Of a stretch of DNA of 64,000 nt, positions 12,573-23,865 are shown piece after piece (the first letter of the stretch is position 1; every line of letters starts with the position of its first letter). Where the stretch lies: positions 1-64,000 of the forward strand of contig CAJFCV020000003.1 of NCBI GenBank assembly GCA_904066235.2, read 5' to 3'. The translations under genes were made by a program, and so were the position numbers. Below the pieces are notes generated by a model. It made no database searches and was not told where the DNA came from. It saw only the letters and a program-made list of their open reading frames with translations. The stretch comes from Bursaphelenchus xylophilus. Its lineage: Eukaryota > Nematoda > Chromadorea > Rhabditida > Aphelenchoididae.

Positions 12573-12925
12573 ATATCTACACGGTCCTCAACTAATTGTA
12601 AGTCCAGACAAACTACAGTGACTCGTAATTTATAAACTTGAGAGAAGATGATTTGAAGTAGAAGCTCGTATGTTCCTCTCTTTTTCTTCTCGAGGAAGCA
12701 TAAGCGATTGACGATAAACTATAGTTACGAACAAAAATACCTTCGATTAAAATGAGCAAGAACTCAGGCCGCACTAGAAACAAAACATGACCAACGAAGG
12801 AAATCGATCAAAAGGTGCCCAGTGGGGCAACGCAAGTGTAGACCAGTGCAACTTTTAGTTCAAAAATTTTGCCAAAGCCCATTGTTTAAGTATAGCCAAT
12901 AGAAACAATCCTTGCAACTCCCAGC

Positions 12926-13501
12926 CTAAAGCCCGGCGAAATGTTTCAAATCCCGCTGCAAAACGTCGGAGAGAATTGTTGTGAACGCCCGAAAGAATCC
13001 TCTCCTCTTTTTTCGGGGGGAAAAGACGAAAAACAACAGAGACTGTGCGGACTGCAGAGCGTCGTCAGAGCCAGCCCAGAGAAGCCGCGTTTGTCGGAAA
13101 CGGAGCGAGAAAACTGTTTGCGTGCGGGAGAAAGAAAGATTCGCATGCAGGAAGAGAACGTTTCTCTGCCAGAAAGGAAGAAATAAATCGTCGGCGCGGA
13201 AGACAACGCGGCAGATTGAGACCTTTTCGCGGGAAGAAGAAGGTAGGGGGGGTGGGACCAGTGTGCAAAAGATAAGGACGTAGACGAGTATCCCGGAAAA
13301 ACAGTAGTGGTGTGTTTTTGTCGAAGTGAAGCAGTGTTTTGAAATGTTTTCGAAGCACAAGGGCTTGGCGAGAAACAAATTAGACAACGTTTTTGAAGCC
13401 AATGGAACGAGGATTTCGGGTAAAGCAAAACAAAAAGAGAGCGGAAAACAAAACAACGTCATAGTTCTGGAATGACGTTGCGAATCGGGAAAGTTGTCCA
13501 A
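12926..13501. other. GC- and purine-rich tract open in many frames
   Basis: Composition changes sharply here: the plus strand is purine-rich with GAAGAA/GAGAGA words, and long open frames occur on both strands at once (up to 191 codons on the minus strand). No frame shows a known domain, and none is favoured by splice sites. It could be a first exon, an untranslated region, or a compositional island. I make no coding call. Confidence 0.4.
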
Positions 13502-14923
13502 CTTTCCAGCACCTTTTGAACCATCATATTAACTCATCTGCAGGCGATTAAACCGCTAATTTGCAATCAAAGCAAATAGAATGGAATCGCCCACGAACCG
13601 CATGCGTCAATGGGCGTCTTTGAGAGCAAAAAACATTTTGAAATAGACCTGATATTGACTTGCGAAAACAAGAAATAATGAAAGCGCCCTGAACTTCTGG
13701 CCTTGCGAATGCCCGGCGGATGTTTATGAGAAAAAGTGAAGAGAGCCGTTCTGAGAAACGGCCTTGTTTTGGTCGGAAATTTACGTGAAATGTGGGTCTA
13801 AATTTTAAATTCAGTGAAAAATAGTTAGAGTGAATAAAAGATAACAAAGCAAGGGATAGCTGCGATTGTGCACACGAGCCATGCGGCTTTAGGCTTTGCT
13901 ATGTAAATTCGTTTTTATTGAAAGCCGAGAGAGAGAGAAACATTTTCGTAAGCCTTTTGTTGATGGTAAAATAAAAACAACGCGGAGTTCATCATGCGAT
14001 TTTAGATGAATGGAAGAGTCACGTGCGCATTTCCAGTGAAAAGAACTTGTAAACAAGAGTGAACTTGCTAAAAAGGAAAAGTAAACAAGACATAAATCAA
14101 ACTGTTTTTCTGAAAATTTTACGCTTTAACGTACGATCCGAAATGAAAAATAAACAGAGTCAACTCACACCATTGTCACTCTTACACTATTCGGCGCTTC
14201 TCCAAATTAAAGTAAAAGCAAGGGCAATTTTGTTTTTCTTATTCCAAAATCCAATTTTTGTTTTTGATCGCACCGAAAAATAACCGAGCACAGTGGTACG
14301 GGACGGCACTTCGGACATTTTCGAATTTTGTTATTTGTTTTTTGTTTGTCGAAAACATTGCTCCGGCGTGGGGGAAAACAAGACAAAAATGGGAACCCTG
14401 TTATTCAAGCACACGGCAACACAACAGCACACATTATCAAATAAGAAAAATATTTTCGCTCACAGGTGAAGTAGTGCAAGCTCAGATTTTGATAAAACTG
14501 TGCAAAGTTAGACTTATTCTTTTTCAAAACATGAGAACTTGTTCTTCGCAGAAGCGACCGAAAATTCTTTGGTCGAAAGTTGGAAAAATGCTCTCGATAC
14601 TATCAGTTTTTTACAATCAACATTTTTCTAGCTTTTCAGAGAAAATCCAGCAAAGCGCGAGCCAGAAATTTCAGAAATTGATGTGATAAATGCCCGAAGC
14701 ATGTGCAAAATTTACACAAACCCATTTTGCCGCGTCATAATTCATTTTCTCGGCGGTGATGTGATTTTCGATGGGACAGAATGCTCATGATTTTCCCGAC
14801 AGGATGATGTCAGCAATGATTTTCATTTTTTACATATAATATTTTTGGCTTTTTGAAGAAAATAGTTGAAATGGATCAGGAGGAATTGCAAAATGAGATC
14901 ATTTTGCCCTCCATCTTGGCAAA
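13502..14923. other. Gene-free stretch before the small membrane protein
   Basis: No supported gene. Near 14730-14808 there is one arm resembling the ATTTTCCCGACAG repeat end found at 26.2 and 27.3 kb. Several short plus-strand frames (for example 14258-14686) have biased composition and no domain. Confidence 0.4.
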
Positions 14924-15312
14924 ATGTTGGTCGGTTGTTTTCTAATCTCCCTTCTCTGCGCTCAGCCATTTCTATTATCAGCCGTTGAAAATGTAAGCTC
15001 AATTTTTCGTCCAATGTCGGTTTGCTTTAGGATTCAACGACAATCTCACCATCAGATTCCTGCAAAGCAGGATTTGATCGCAAGGTTGAAGCCGTGGCGA
15101 TGCCGCTCGGGGCAACGATGGTGTTCACACTCTTGGCGCTAATTTTCACCGCCTTCTTGCTCTTCTCGGCCATGAAGAGAATCACTTTTCGCACGCTGGA
15201 GACCGAAGCTCGCGTTTTCATGGCGTTGGATCAGGTGATAAGGAACGTAATCCCGTGCGGACTGCTCCAGGATATTCATGAGACTTCGTTGCAGAGCTTT
15301 GCCAACAGATAG
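14924..15312 (+). CDS. Small single-pass membrane protein, function unknown
   Basis: Three exons (14924-14992, 15031-15234, 15271-15312) are separated by introns of 38 and 36 bp with GT..AG ends and give 104 residues. The first about 20 residues form a signal peptide (MLVGCFLISLLCA then a short hydrophobic run). A second hydrophobic segment (about residues 52-72, MVFTLLALIFTAFLLFSAM) predicts one membrane span followed by a short basic tail. The second intron is a multiple of three without a stop, so a retained form of 116 residues would also be translatable. I do not recognise the family. The next gene downstream lies on the opposite strand and ends 168 bp away, so the two are convergent. 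Confidence 0.6.
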
Positions 15313-15480
15313 AAATGCAGAGCAGGACTTTCTCCTGTTTTTTAGCCTGATAAAATAAACCTTGATCTGAGATACCATAGGAAAGTTCATGTATAATAAA
15401 AAAATGCGTATACTATTCCGTTTCCAAAATTTATTGTTGACATAGGCCAAGACACAAACTTTTGCATATTCTCTTTGTGC

Positions 15481-16268
15481 CTACAAATCGTCGATGAACC
15501 TCTTTGTCTTTTCGATGTCCACGTCGCCAGTATACACGACAGGTGTAGTTATTTTTCTGATCCGAATCCGTTTTTCCGACCAACTTCTGTCATCATGGCA
15601 TTGACCTGCAAATTTCAGGTAGAAATCGTAGCTCATGTCGTAGTCGGCGTAGCAGCGGATATGATACCGGCTGTCGTTGTACGTGGTGCGGATTGAACAG
15701 GCACTGAAAATAGCCTTGTCAACGGCTATTTCTAACATAAGACAGGTTTGACTGTGTTAAATCTGTTTTTATTGATTTATTCCTCCCTTAAATATAATAT
15801 AATAGAACTGGCAAGAGAGAGCGGGGCATTCAAATTTAGATAAGAATTTATATGTTAGGGCGCCGAGCTAGTGAACGATCTCCTTCCGGCGAGCTTTAAG
15901 CTTGTATTTCTCAACGACCACCGAACTATTCAACTGTCGAAGAAGGAGCTTGCAAAATGAGGAAAACTGGCCTAACAAATAAGCAAACTATGCCAAGTGC
16001 GTAGTTCGCCGGATCTGGATAAAATTGGCAAACTGTGAGAATATTTTTTCTAAGATACATGAGAGACTTCTCACTTGGATTTACTTTTTCCAACTTACTC
16101 TTCTCTCTCCGTCCAATCGCCTCCCTTCAGCACATGAAATTCGACTTTACAGTCTCGTCCGAGACAAGATTCTCCGTTCTCGCACGTTATTCGTCCATAG
16201 TATTCGAATTCGCGATTCTTCCGACTGACTACAAAGACGGTCAGTAAGAAATAGAGCAGAAACTTCAT
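15481..16268 (-). CDS. Small secreted protein, possibly transthyretin-like
   Basis: Exon 1 (16268-16099) begins MKFLLYFLLTVFVV, a signal peptide, and runs into YYGRITCENGESC. Exon 2 (15703-15481) carries YHIRCYADYDMSYDFYLKF and ends in DIEKTKRFIDDL. The phases match (2/2) and the joined product is 130 residues, the size of nematode transthyretin-related secreted proteins. The early GRITC strand and the later YL..QC pattern loosely recall that fold. That is an inference, not a recognised motif. The 395-bp intron contains another minus-strand frame ending at about 15867 in KARRKEIVH and followed by AATAAA-like words, so an alternative last exon or a second small gene is possible. The gene lies 250 bp downstream of the phosphoglucomutase gene on the same strand. 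Confidence 0.45.
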
Positions 16269-16518
16269 TGCAGTGGTGTTCGAGTATGATTCTTAGCTGG
16301 GAATCCGAGCCGTCGTCTAATTTACATTCTGACTTTGCTAATAAAACACATACCATTCACTGTATAATTAAGAATTTTAATTCTTAGTGAATTTTAAAAA
16401 AATTGATTAAAATTAGGGTTTATTTCAAATATATATTTAACATCTGTCAATAAAAATTTACTTATTTTTGGACTTTTAGGAACCATGATATTAGCAAGAA
16501 TACAATATGGCGAGTAAA

Positions 16519-19500
16519 TTACTTCTCTCTCGCAATTAATTTGAACTCCTCAGGACGAAGGAGCTCCTTGACCACAGCGGTTTCCAGTTTGTCGAGTTTT
16601 TCGACCACTGATGAAACGTCTTTCCGGTCGATTCCGGGCTCAGTAATCAGCTCAATGTAATACTTCACCTTCGGTTCTGTGCCGGACGCGCGCAGAGTGA
16701 TGATGGACCCAGTTTCCAGGGTGTACGTGATCATGGGAGAGCTGGCAGAAGGGGGAAGTGTCTGGAACAATTTAGACATTTTTCAACAGGCTTTGCGATG
16801 CATAGAATGCATGGTATAAACCACATAAAGAGTATTTTTTCTCTCCAACCTTTTTTCTCTACAGGGTGGGCCACTCGAAACTGACAAGTTGTTTCTTTGA
16901 ACTTCTCCGCGGAGGCTCCGCGGAGAAAAAACTACTTCTAAAATTTAGATTTTTCTGTAGCTGAGACCCGCCATTTTCAACCGACTGAATTTCAAAAATA
17001 TATATTTTAAACTGACCTTTCCATGCCTTCCCAAAGTTTTGAAAAATTATTTTCAAGCCGAAACCGCTAAAACTTACAGGGGAAGTACTCCAAGTGAGAC
17101 GCTCAGATTTTCTTTAAATTTTGCACACACGTCGGGTATGGGCTAAACATGAATTCCCGAAAGTTTTAGCTCGCGCTTTGCAAGCGCCGCGTAGATATCG
17201 AACGATTTTTGCCGCCGAGAGAGCACACTAAACGTGGAGAGCGGTCAGAGAGAAAAGCGTTTTTTGGCCATAACTTTGTTAGCTTGGTGCGGAAAAATTT
17301 GATTTTTTGTAGAAACATTATCCTTTACGGTTGAAATAGACATGAAACTTTTCGTGCCGAAATTCGGCAAAGAGTCAAAAAAAAAATTTTCGCCGACTTT
17401 CGATCTAACAAGGAAAGTACTTTTATGGGGGCTCCTACTTTTTGACGGGACATATCTCAAAAAATCAGAAAAAATGTGCTGATCAAGGATATATAAATCT
17501 TAGCTGCCCATTTTAGGTTTTTAGGGGTGAAAACTCAATCGGAAGTTGACTTAAAGTCCTATATGAACCCCTTTTCGCTTAATTTTTCACAGGTTTACAA
17601 TTTTTATTCTGGCTTAAAATGATGTTTAATGAGTTTCTAAGACGTAATAAATCAGTCTTGGCCCAAAAATTTATTTTTCCGACCTTCATCTTCAAAAAAA
17701 GTTAATTCGGCCCAAAAGGGAAATCAAACCCGTGCGGCGTCCTCCCTCTTGATTCCCAAACTACGGCACTAACCACTCGGCCACACCGCTCTCTTCCGAA
17801 GGAAGAGACCGAGCGCGCTTTTTATCGTTTCGATTGCCTGCGCCTTTTGTAGGGAAATTAAGCCAATTTTTGGGCATTTTCAACCATAAAAACCTAAAAT
17901 GGGCAGCTAAGATTTATATATCCTTGATCAGCACATTTTTTCTGATTTTTTGAGATATGTCCCGTCAAAAAGTAGGAGCCCCCATAAAAGTACTTTCCTT
18001 GTAAAAATCTCGGTTGTTTCTGCAAAGCGCGAGCTAGGATTCTCGCATATACCTTAGAAAAAATTATTTTAAATTTGCGCCAAGTTTCATCAAAATCTAA
18101 GCGTCGCACTTGGAGTACTTCCCTAGTAAGTCCGAGAAAGACAACTGAAAATCATCCCAAAAATTTTAGCGGTTGGCACGAAAATAATTTTTCAAAACTT
18201 TGGGAAGGCATAGAAAGGCCAATTCAAAAAAAATTTTGTTTTTGAAATTCAATCAGTTAAAAATGGCGGGTCTCAGCTCCAGAAAAGCATAAATTTTAGG
18301 AAAATCGGCGCACTCTCCGCGGAGAAATTCAAAGAAACAACCTGTCAGTGTCGAGTGGCCCACCCTGTACAAAATTTCAAAAATCTATTTTTTTTCAAAA
18401 TTTGCCCCGTTCACTTCACCATAACCATTCATCTGGCGGGTCATCCGATAAAACGACCGGCCGCTTACGATCTCAAATTTTTACACCACTCTACCCCCAC
18501 ATACCGCGCCTTTTGTCGTATTGTACACAGTCAAGTCTCGGACGTCGACCACTTTCACTCCATTGATGGTAGCTGGCGGATTATAGCTGACCGTCTCGAA
18601 GATCTTGGCGGTCACACTTTTCTCCGGTACGATCCAATAAGAATTCCGGGTCACGTGGTACCCATACTTCTTGAACAATTCGAACAATTCGTCGCTGAGT
18701 CGAGTCTTCCTCTTCGTCCAAAGGTCGTTCGCTATTTCCGCAAAGATGGCTGCTACGGAAACCCCGTCCTTGTCCAGGGTGCATCCCGGCATGTAGCCAA
18801 TCGATTCTTCCCAGCCGAGAATCACAGTTTTGCCTAAAAATCATCGAACAATCGTTAGTTTCCGGAAACATTCGTCCTATCGGAGCTCAAAAGAGTGATT
18901 GAAACCTGCCTTCCTTCCTCTTTTTGTCCGCCAGATTTCCGATCCACTTGAAGCCGGTTAGCGCGACGTCCTGTTTGAATCCCTCCTTCGACGCCATCGT
19001 CTTGGCGAATTGCGAAGACACCGCACTGTTGAGGACGTACACATCGCTAAAGTTGGCCGTGGGATTCTCAGCGCTCCAATGGCGCCATGTCCATTCGGTG
19101 AGGATAACGCCCATCTCGTTGCCTGTGAAAGCGCGCCACGAGCCGCTAAAAACACAGAGCCGGTTAATTTCACTCAAAGATAAAATAAAAGGCTCGTGGA
19201 AAATAAAAACCCCTACTCCTCTTGCTTCTCAGCCACCTGGATGCGATCAGCGTCCGGATCATTGACCAGTAGCACTTGACTTCCATTTCGATCCGCTTCC
19301 TCGAGGCAAAGCTTCAAAACCCGCAGTCCTTCTTCGGGATTCGGATTCGGCACGGTTCGGAAGGTTGGATCGGGCTCTTGTTGCTCCTACACACATCGAT
19401 TTATTTCACTGGTAAGGAAATCATACCTTAACGCTGAATATCGCCGAATCTGGGAATCCAAAGGCCTTGAACATCTTCATTGCGCTTTCGTACCCAACTC

Positions 19501-20660
19501 CATGGAATGCGGAGTACGTGAATTTCAGCGGGGTTTGACCGTTGTTCTGCGGGTATTTGGCCAGCTTCCCCTCGGACTTGATGTATTCTTCCAACACCCA
19601 GTCCGCATTCTCCACTTGGGAGGTGATGGACCAGTCAAAATAGTCCGGGTTCGGTGGTTGACCATCGAATGCGATTTTGCAGATGTCCGTGTCGATCGGG
19701 GACACAATTTGAGCACCGTTGGCCCAATAGGCCTTGTATCCATTGTCCGGCTTGGGGTTGTGGGAGGCAGTGATCATAAGGCCGGCATCACAATTGAGAA
19801 ATGGAGTCGCGAAGGAAGTCACGGGTGTGGGTACCACCTAAAAATCACCGTCCATTATACCTTGGTTTTTTTCAGCCCTATCAAAAAAGAATTTTAATGA
19901 AATTTGCCACAAACTATGTCCATAATTTTCCAGAGCAAGTCCGATTTTTTAGCGAAAAAAATGATTATATTAAAATTTCAAACCGTTGTAGCTCTCAGAC
20001 AAAGCATTCATGTTTTCGGACGTAAAATAAAAATAAGAATTTTCGACCGCATAATGCCTTTCCGCGCAAGATTCAAACATACAGTCAACAGTCCCTTTTC
20101 TCCGGGCGACCAACATTTTTCACAGTCCATGGCCAAAAACCGCTCTAATTACCTGAAGACATCCGCACATACCTTGGTAAATAAGTGAACCTTGATTCCG
20201 TTCCTCAAGAAAACACTGGCGGCGTCCTTGGCGAAATCGGCGGATCGGAACCTTCCATCATATCCGATAACGACCGAGAAATTGGGCTTATTCTTTCCAT
20301 GAAGCTTGATGTACTGCGCCATTCCATGCGACAACTGGACCACAGTCAGATGGTTCAAGGCGCTGAACCCGGGCGCCATTCGACATCTCACGCCGGCGGT
20401 TCCGAACGCGAGCGGATCGCCGAGGAAGTATTTGCGAAGGACGGCTTCAGACTCGGTGGAAATGAATTCTCTCGCCTCTTTCAGGGCCTCCGGGTTCTAA
20501 AACAAGGGTTCAAAACTAAACACACACAATTTTTGCCAATAATTTAAATTATTATGCATTAACCTGAATGAAAAGAAGAATAAAATCATTCTTGAATCAC
20601 CTTTTCCCAATCCAAGTACTTGTTAATCGCGGACTCGAGGTCGGCTGGATGTGAAGTCAT
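16519..20660 (-). CDS. Phosphoglucomutase, PGM2 type
   Basis: This cytosolic alpha-D-phosphohexomutase interconverts sugar 1- and 6- (or pentose 1- and 5-) phosphates. Seven exons (20660-20601, 20496-20173, 19837-19427, 19386-19217, 19145-18910, 18833-18505, 16761-16519) sum to 590 codons plus stop. Landmarks in order: GTAGVR near residue 60, active-site loop TASHNPKPDNGYKAYW with phosphoserine Ser153, metal loop DPDADR (308-313), sugar-binding loop GWEESIGY (407-414), phosphate-binding loop RASGTEPK (534-541). The extended TASHN loop and overall length point to PGM2/phosphopentomutase rather than PGM1. The intron between exons 5 and 6 seems to start with GC (AAG/GCAGGT). The last intron is 1.74 kb because of nested mobile elements. 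An acceptor-like TTTTGCAG lies 10 bp before the ATG. Confidence 0.93.
17409..18001. mobile_element. Inner TIR element with tRNA-like core (copy 1)
   Basis: 593 bp with inverted arms of about 115 bp starting CAAGGAAAGTAC and including ACGGGACATATCTCAAAAAA and TTAGCTGCCCATTTTAGG. A second copy, also 593 bp and in the opposite orientation, lies at 20865-21457. The core holds a tRNA-like segment on the minus strand. No protein is encoded. It sits at the centre of two larger elements. Confidence 0.88.
17718..17792 (-). other. tRNA-Ser/Leu-like sequence inside a mobile element
   Basis: Read on the minus strand it contains GTGTGGCCGAGTGG, a good A box with D-arm, then a class-II-length middle, then GGGTTTGATTTCCC where a T-arm and B box would be. 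The flanks do not pair as an acceptor stem and the B box is off consensus, so it is tRNA-derived rather than a working tRNA gene. Confidence 0.6.
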
Positions 20661-20864
20661 GTTTTTGGCCTGCAAAACTTGAAGCTAGAAAAAATGGAAA
20701 ATTTCTTGAAATACGACCGATTGAAATTTGAAAAAAGATGAAACAACTCGTCCCAAAAAATAATTTCCAGTGATTTTTTCGAGGTTTTTATTTTACCTCA
20801 GCGACTGCAAGAAGAAAACGCTGCGGAGTATAAAATTCACAAAGGCCTAATTCAAAATTTCTCA

Positions 20865-21457
20865 CAAGGAAAGTACTTTTATGGGGGCTCCTACTTTTTG
20901 ACGGGACATATCTCAAAAAATCAGAAAAAATGTGCTGATCAAGGATATATAAATCTTAGCTGCCCATTTTAGGTTTTTATAGGTGAAAATGCCCAAAAAC
21001 TGGCTTATTTTCCCTACAAAAGGTACAGGCATTCGAAACGATAAAAAGCGCAGTCGGTCTCTTCCTTCGGAAGAGAGCGGTGTGGCCGAGTGGCTAGGGC
21101 CGTAGTCTGGAAATCAAGAGGGGGAACGCCGCACGGGTTCGATTTCCCTTTTGGGCTGAATCAACTTTTTTTGAAGTTGATGGTCGGAAAAATAAATTTT
21201 TTGGCCAAGACAGATTTATTACGTCTTAGAAACTCAATAAACATCATTTTAAGCCAAAATAAAAATTGTAAACATGTGAAAAATTAAGCGAAAAGGGGTT
21301 CATATAGGACTTTAAGTCAACTTCCGATTAAATTTTCACCCCTAAAAACCTAAAATGGGCAGCTAAGATTTATATATCCTTGATCAGCACATTTTTTCTG
21401 ATTTTTTGAGATATGTCCCGCCAAAAAGTAGGAGCCCCCATAAAAGTACTTTCCTTG
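20865..21457. mobile_element. Inner TIR element with tRNA-like core (copy 2)
   Basis: A free-standing copy, just upstream of the phosphoglucomutase start, of the element at 17409-18001. It has the same 593-bp length, the same 115-bp arms from CAAGGAAAGTAC, the same GATCAAGGATATATAAATC word and the same tRNA-like centre. That this copy stands alone shows the unit moves independently of the two outer shells in the intron. Confidence 0.9.
21076..21148 (+). other. tRNA-Ser/Leu-like core of element copy 2
   Basis: GTGTGGCCGAGTGGCTAGGG gives an A box with a pairable D stem. GGTTCGATTTCC resembles a B box but departs from the GGTTCGANNCC consensus. The middle has the length of a class II tRNA. The putative acceptor strands do not pair. 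Copy 1 and copy 2 differ mostly by transitions. A role as an internal RNA polymerase III promoter is possible but unproven. Confidence 0.6.
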
Positions 21458-22374
21458 TCAACTAAAGACTCAATCCACTCAGTTAGGAAGCGGATATTCA
21501 CCTTCAAACGTTTGTTTAGACAAAAAAAAACAGTGAAAGTATGGTCTGAGAAGCCAATGTTTAATTTACACCATCAGAGCCCATCTTATGACCTTCAAAT
21601 AAAGCAGCGGTCAACCCGGACCCAAGAGACACTATAAGATGGATAGAAAGTCCGAGCGACTTAAACTTATCAAACCGAGGGGACCAAAGAAGTTTAGATT
21701 ATATCTGACCATCGGTTTCGTGTTCGCTGAGGCGGTTTCCGTACAGAAAAAATAGTGTATACATAGGCGCGCACATATTCAGCGACATTCCGCTGAATAT
21801 TTACGTTTTAGGTTTTCTGGTGTAAAGAAGCGTCATAAGAAGCGCGGTCAATCATCTTTTACCACGCTCGATTGACTGTTTGATTAGGCATTTTTTTGGC
21901 GTTTCATTCGATAGCGACCCAGGCAGATTGAAAAAGTTCAAGTTCATGTCCTTTATGCGCAAAATCGTGATAAATATATTTCCAAGAGAATAAGTTAAAC
22001 TCGCAAAACTGTTTTGTCCAGATTCCGCTGCCCCTATTCTAGGTCGCAATTGAAAAAAAAGTGACACTTAAAACGAACTTGCTTCTTCATACTAGAAATC
22101 CCCAAAACTTTTGGCAAAACAACGTCCACACCGCCTATTTATATACTTTCTATTTTCCAGTCACAACGAGAATAGCCACGCGCTTTCTCGGAGCTTTCGA
22201 AACATTTGCAAAAATTTTTTTTCGCAAAAAAAACACGGCAAAACATATGAAAACATGCGGTTTGAAATACCGATTCGCCATCATAAACTGAGAATATTTA
22301 CATTTATGTACAATAAACCTAAGACTGTAGAACAACAGAATAAATCAATAAGCACCCGATAAAATTAATGCCGT

Positions 22375-23865
22375 TTAGTTCATCTTCGGCAATGAGGTCT
22401 GTAGTTGACTTGGTGGTCTGACAGTGACAATTTCGACAAATGCCGAACCAAAAGTCTCTAAAATTTGAGATAAACGTAAATTGACAAGTAAACAAAAATA
22501 AAGGAAACAAACCAAGTGAAAATATGACACCTACGTTTGTAAATTCGTATCGCGCCGTCGTCATAAAGCACTGAAATCGCAGCACCACCCGAATTCCATT
22601 GAAGCGTTATTATATCCGACTGAATTTCGTCGACGATTTCGGCAATAAGCCGCGGCGGTTTATTAATGACCTGCCCTCGTTCGGTTCGGCCAGACTTCTC
22701 CGAGAAGAATGCAAAAATCAGGACCTTCCTCCTTGTTGCAATCGCCACTTTGGTGTAGACGGCTGAAATCTGTGGGGCAAATCGGACGCACTGGATCTTT
22801 TCGCTCGAACGGAGAGGCGTGAATTGGATTGCCTCACGAATAGTTGGGCTGAATTTAAAATAATATCACTCGATCAGTTGCAAATCCTAAAATTCAATAC
22901 AATAATACTAAAAAGAACTTACAGTTGAGTCGAAATTTCCAAGACTGTTAATCGCTTGTCGCTTGGAATGTTGGTAGCGTTTGATCCGACAACCAGGAAA
23001 GGCGATTCATTGTATCGTCCGGGATTCCAATCCAACGTCGAAAGGCGGACTCCCAATCGGATGTCGTATATCAAATTGAAGTAGTTTATATTCAGCGGAT
23101 CGTGGGCTTCGTACACAATAACATGTCCATGAGCCGTGCAAGCCGCCTAAAAGGTGGTTCGATTACGAATCGCACAAGTTTAACCTCTAAAGTAAGGCTA
23201 CTCAAACCGAATATATAACTAAATGATAAAACTAACCAACATTAACCCATGAAAAGCCGGTGAGAATTTGATATCCAAAATAGCCGATGTGTAATACTTT
23301 AATGTTGTCTGATGTTGCCAATTTAACCTTCGAGAAGTCTTAGTAGTTGCTTAAAACAAGCTTTATTAAAAAAAATCCCCAAATCACCTCAATAAAAAGT
23401 TTCTTACGGGTTTCAAGAAATAAAAATATATTCGCGTCGATAGAGCAGGTGGCGATCAAATTGCCAAAGCTTGGATGAGCGAATCGAGCTCGCCAAATAG
23501 CTCCATTGTGTCCCTAAAACAAGATCAATGCCTTCAAGCGCCCATTAAAATAATTCTTGCTCTATTCAAACACCTAAAAAATACAAAAATCTAAAATAAA
23601 ACCTTACCTTAAATTTCTGTTGTTTGATCCACTTGTCAAAGCCATCATTCCGTCGCCAAATCGTAACCATCTTGTCAACCGAAACCACGCATAATATAAG
23701 GCCATCTGAGCTCAATTCAACATGTGTAATAACGTCCTGATGATCGTACGCAGGCAGAAACTCGGCTCGAGGAATGCACGTTTTCAGGAAATTTTTTGCT
23801 GCTTCCGATTGAAGAGCAAAAGAATTCAGTTGGTCTGACGTAAATTCATGAGCAAGACTGGCCAT
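22375..23865 (-). CDS. npp-18: Nucleoporin SEH1 (WD40 protein)
   Basis: SEH1 is a WD40 subunit of the Nup107-160 (Y) complex of the nuclear pore and of the GATOR2 complex in nutrient signalling. Six exons (23865-23608, 23513-23388, 23338-23237, 23146-22923, 22848-22535, 22457-22375) give 368 residues in phase. WD-repeat blades are visible: DHQDVITHVELSSDG..VTIW, GHNGAIWRARFAHPSFG..IATCSID, SAILDIKFSPAFHGLMLAAC, DVRFAP-like CVRFAPQ, and SDIITLQWNSGGAAISVLYD. HPSFG and FHGLMLA blade edges are typical of SEH1. The exon 2/3 junction could instead be 23408/23349, also in frame. The gene starts 253 bp after the apyrase stop on the same strand, a spacing seen in nematode operons. Confidence 0.85.

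Larger units (their letters stand above)
17077..18126. mobile_element. Middle TIR element nested in the outer one
   Basis: Arms beginning CAGGGGAAGTACTCCAAGTG on the left match the inverted GCGTCGCACTTGGAGTACTT arm on the right, again beside TA dinucleotides. The same end sequence marks 45313-45686 and fragments near 26.85 and 38.45 kb, so it is a family of its own. Its left interior (17180-17400) has no counterpart on the right, and a third element occupies the centre. Confidence 0.8.
16862..18367. mobile_element. Outer TIR element in the phosphoglucomutase intron
   Basis: The element begins CAGGGTGGGCCACTCGA and ends with its reverse complement, flanked by TA on both sides (16860-16861 and 18368-18369). 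The inverted arms continue imperfectly for about 200 bp, including TTCTCCGCGGAG-like and ATGGCGGGTCTCAGCT words. There is no transposase frame. TA duplications and the CAGGG end suggest a Tc1/mariner-type non-autonomous element. Two further elements are nested inside it. Confidence 0.88.

Noticed and set aside
12926..13501. 191-codon minus-strand frame and overlapping frames
   Set aside because: Several frames on both strands are open at once, none has a domain or splice support, and composition alone explains it.
21076..21148. Functional tRNA gene
   Set aside because: The acceptor strands do not pair, the B box is off consensus, and the segment lies inside a duplicated mobile element, so I list it as tRNA-like only.
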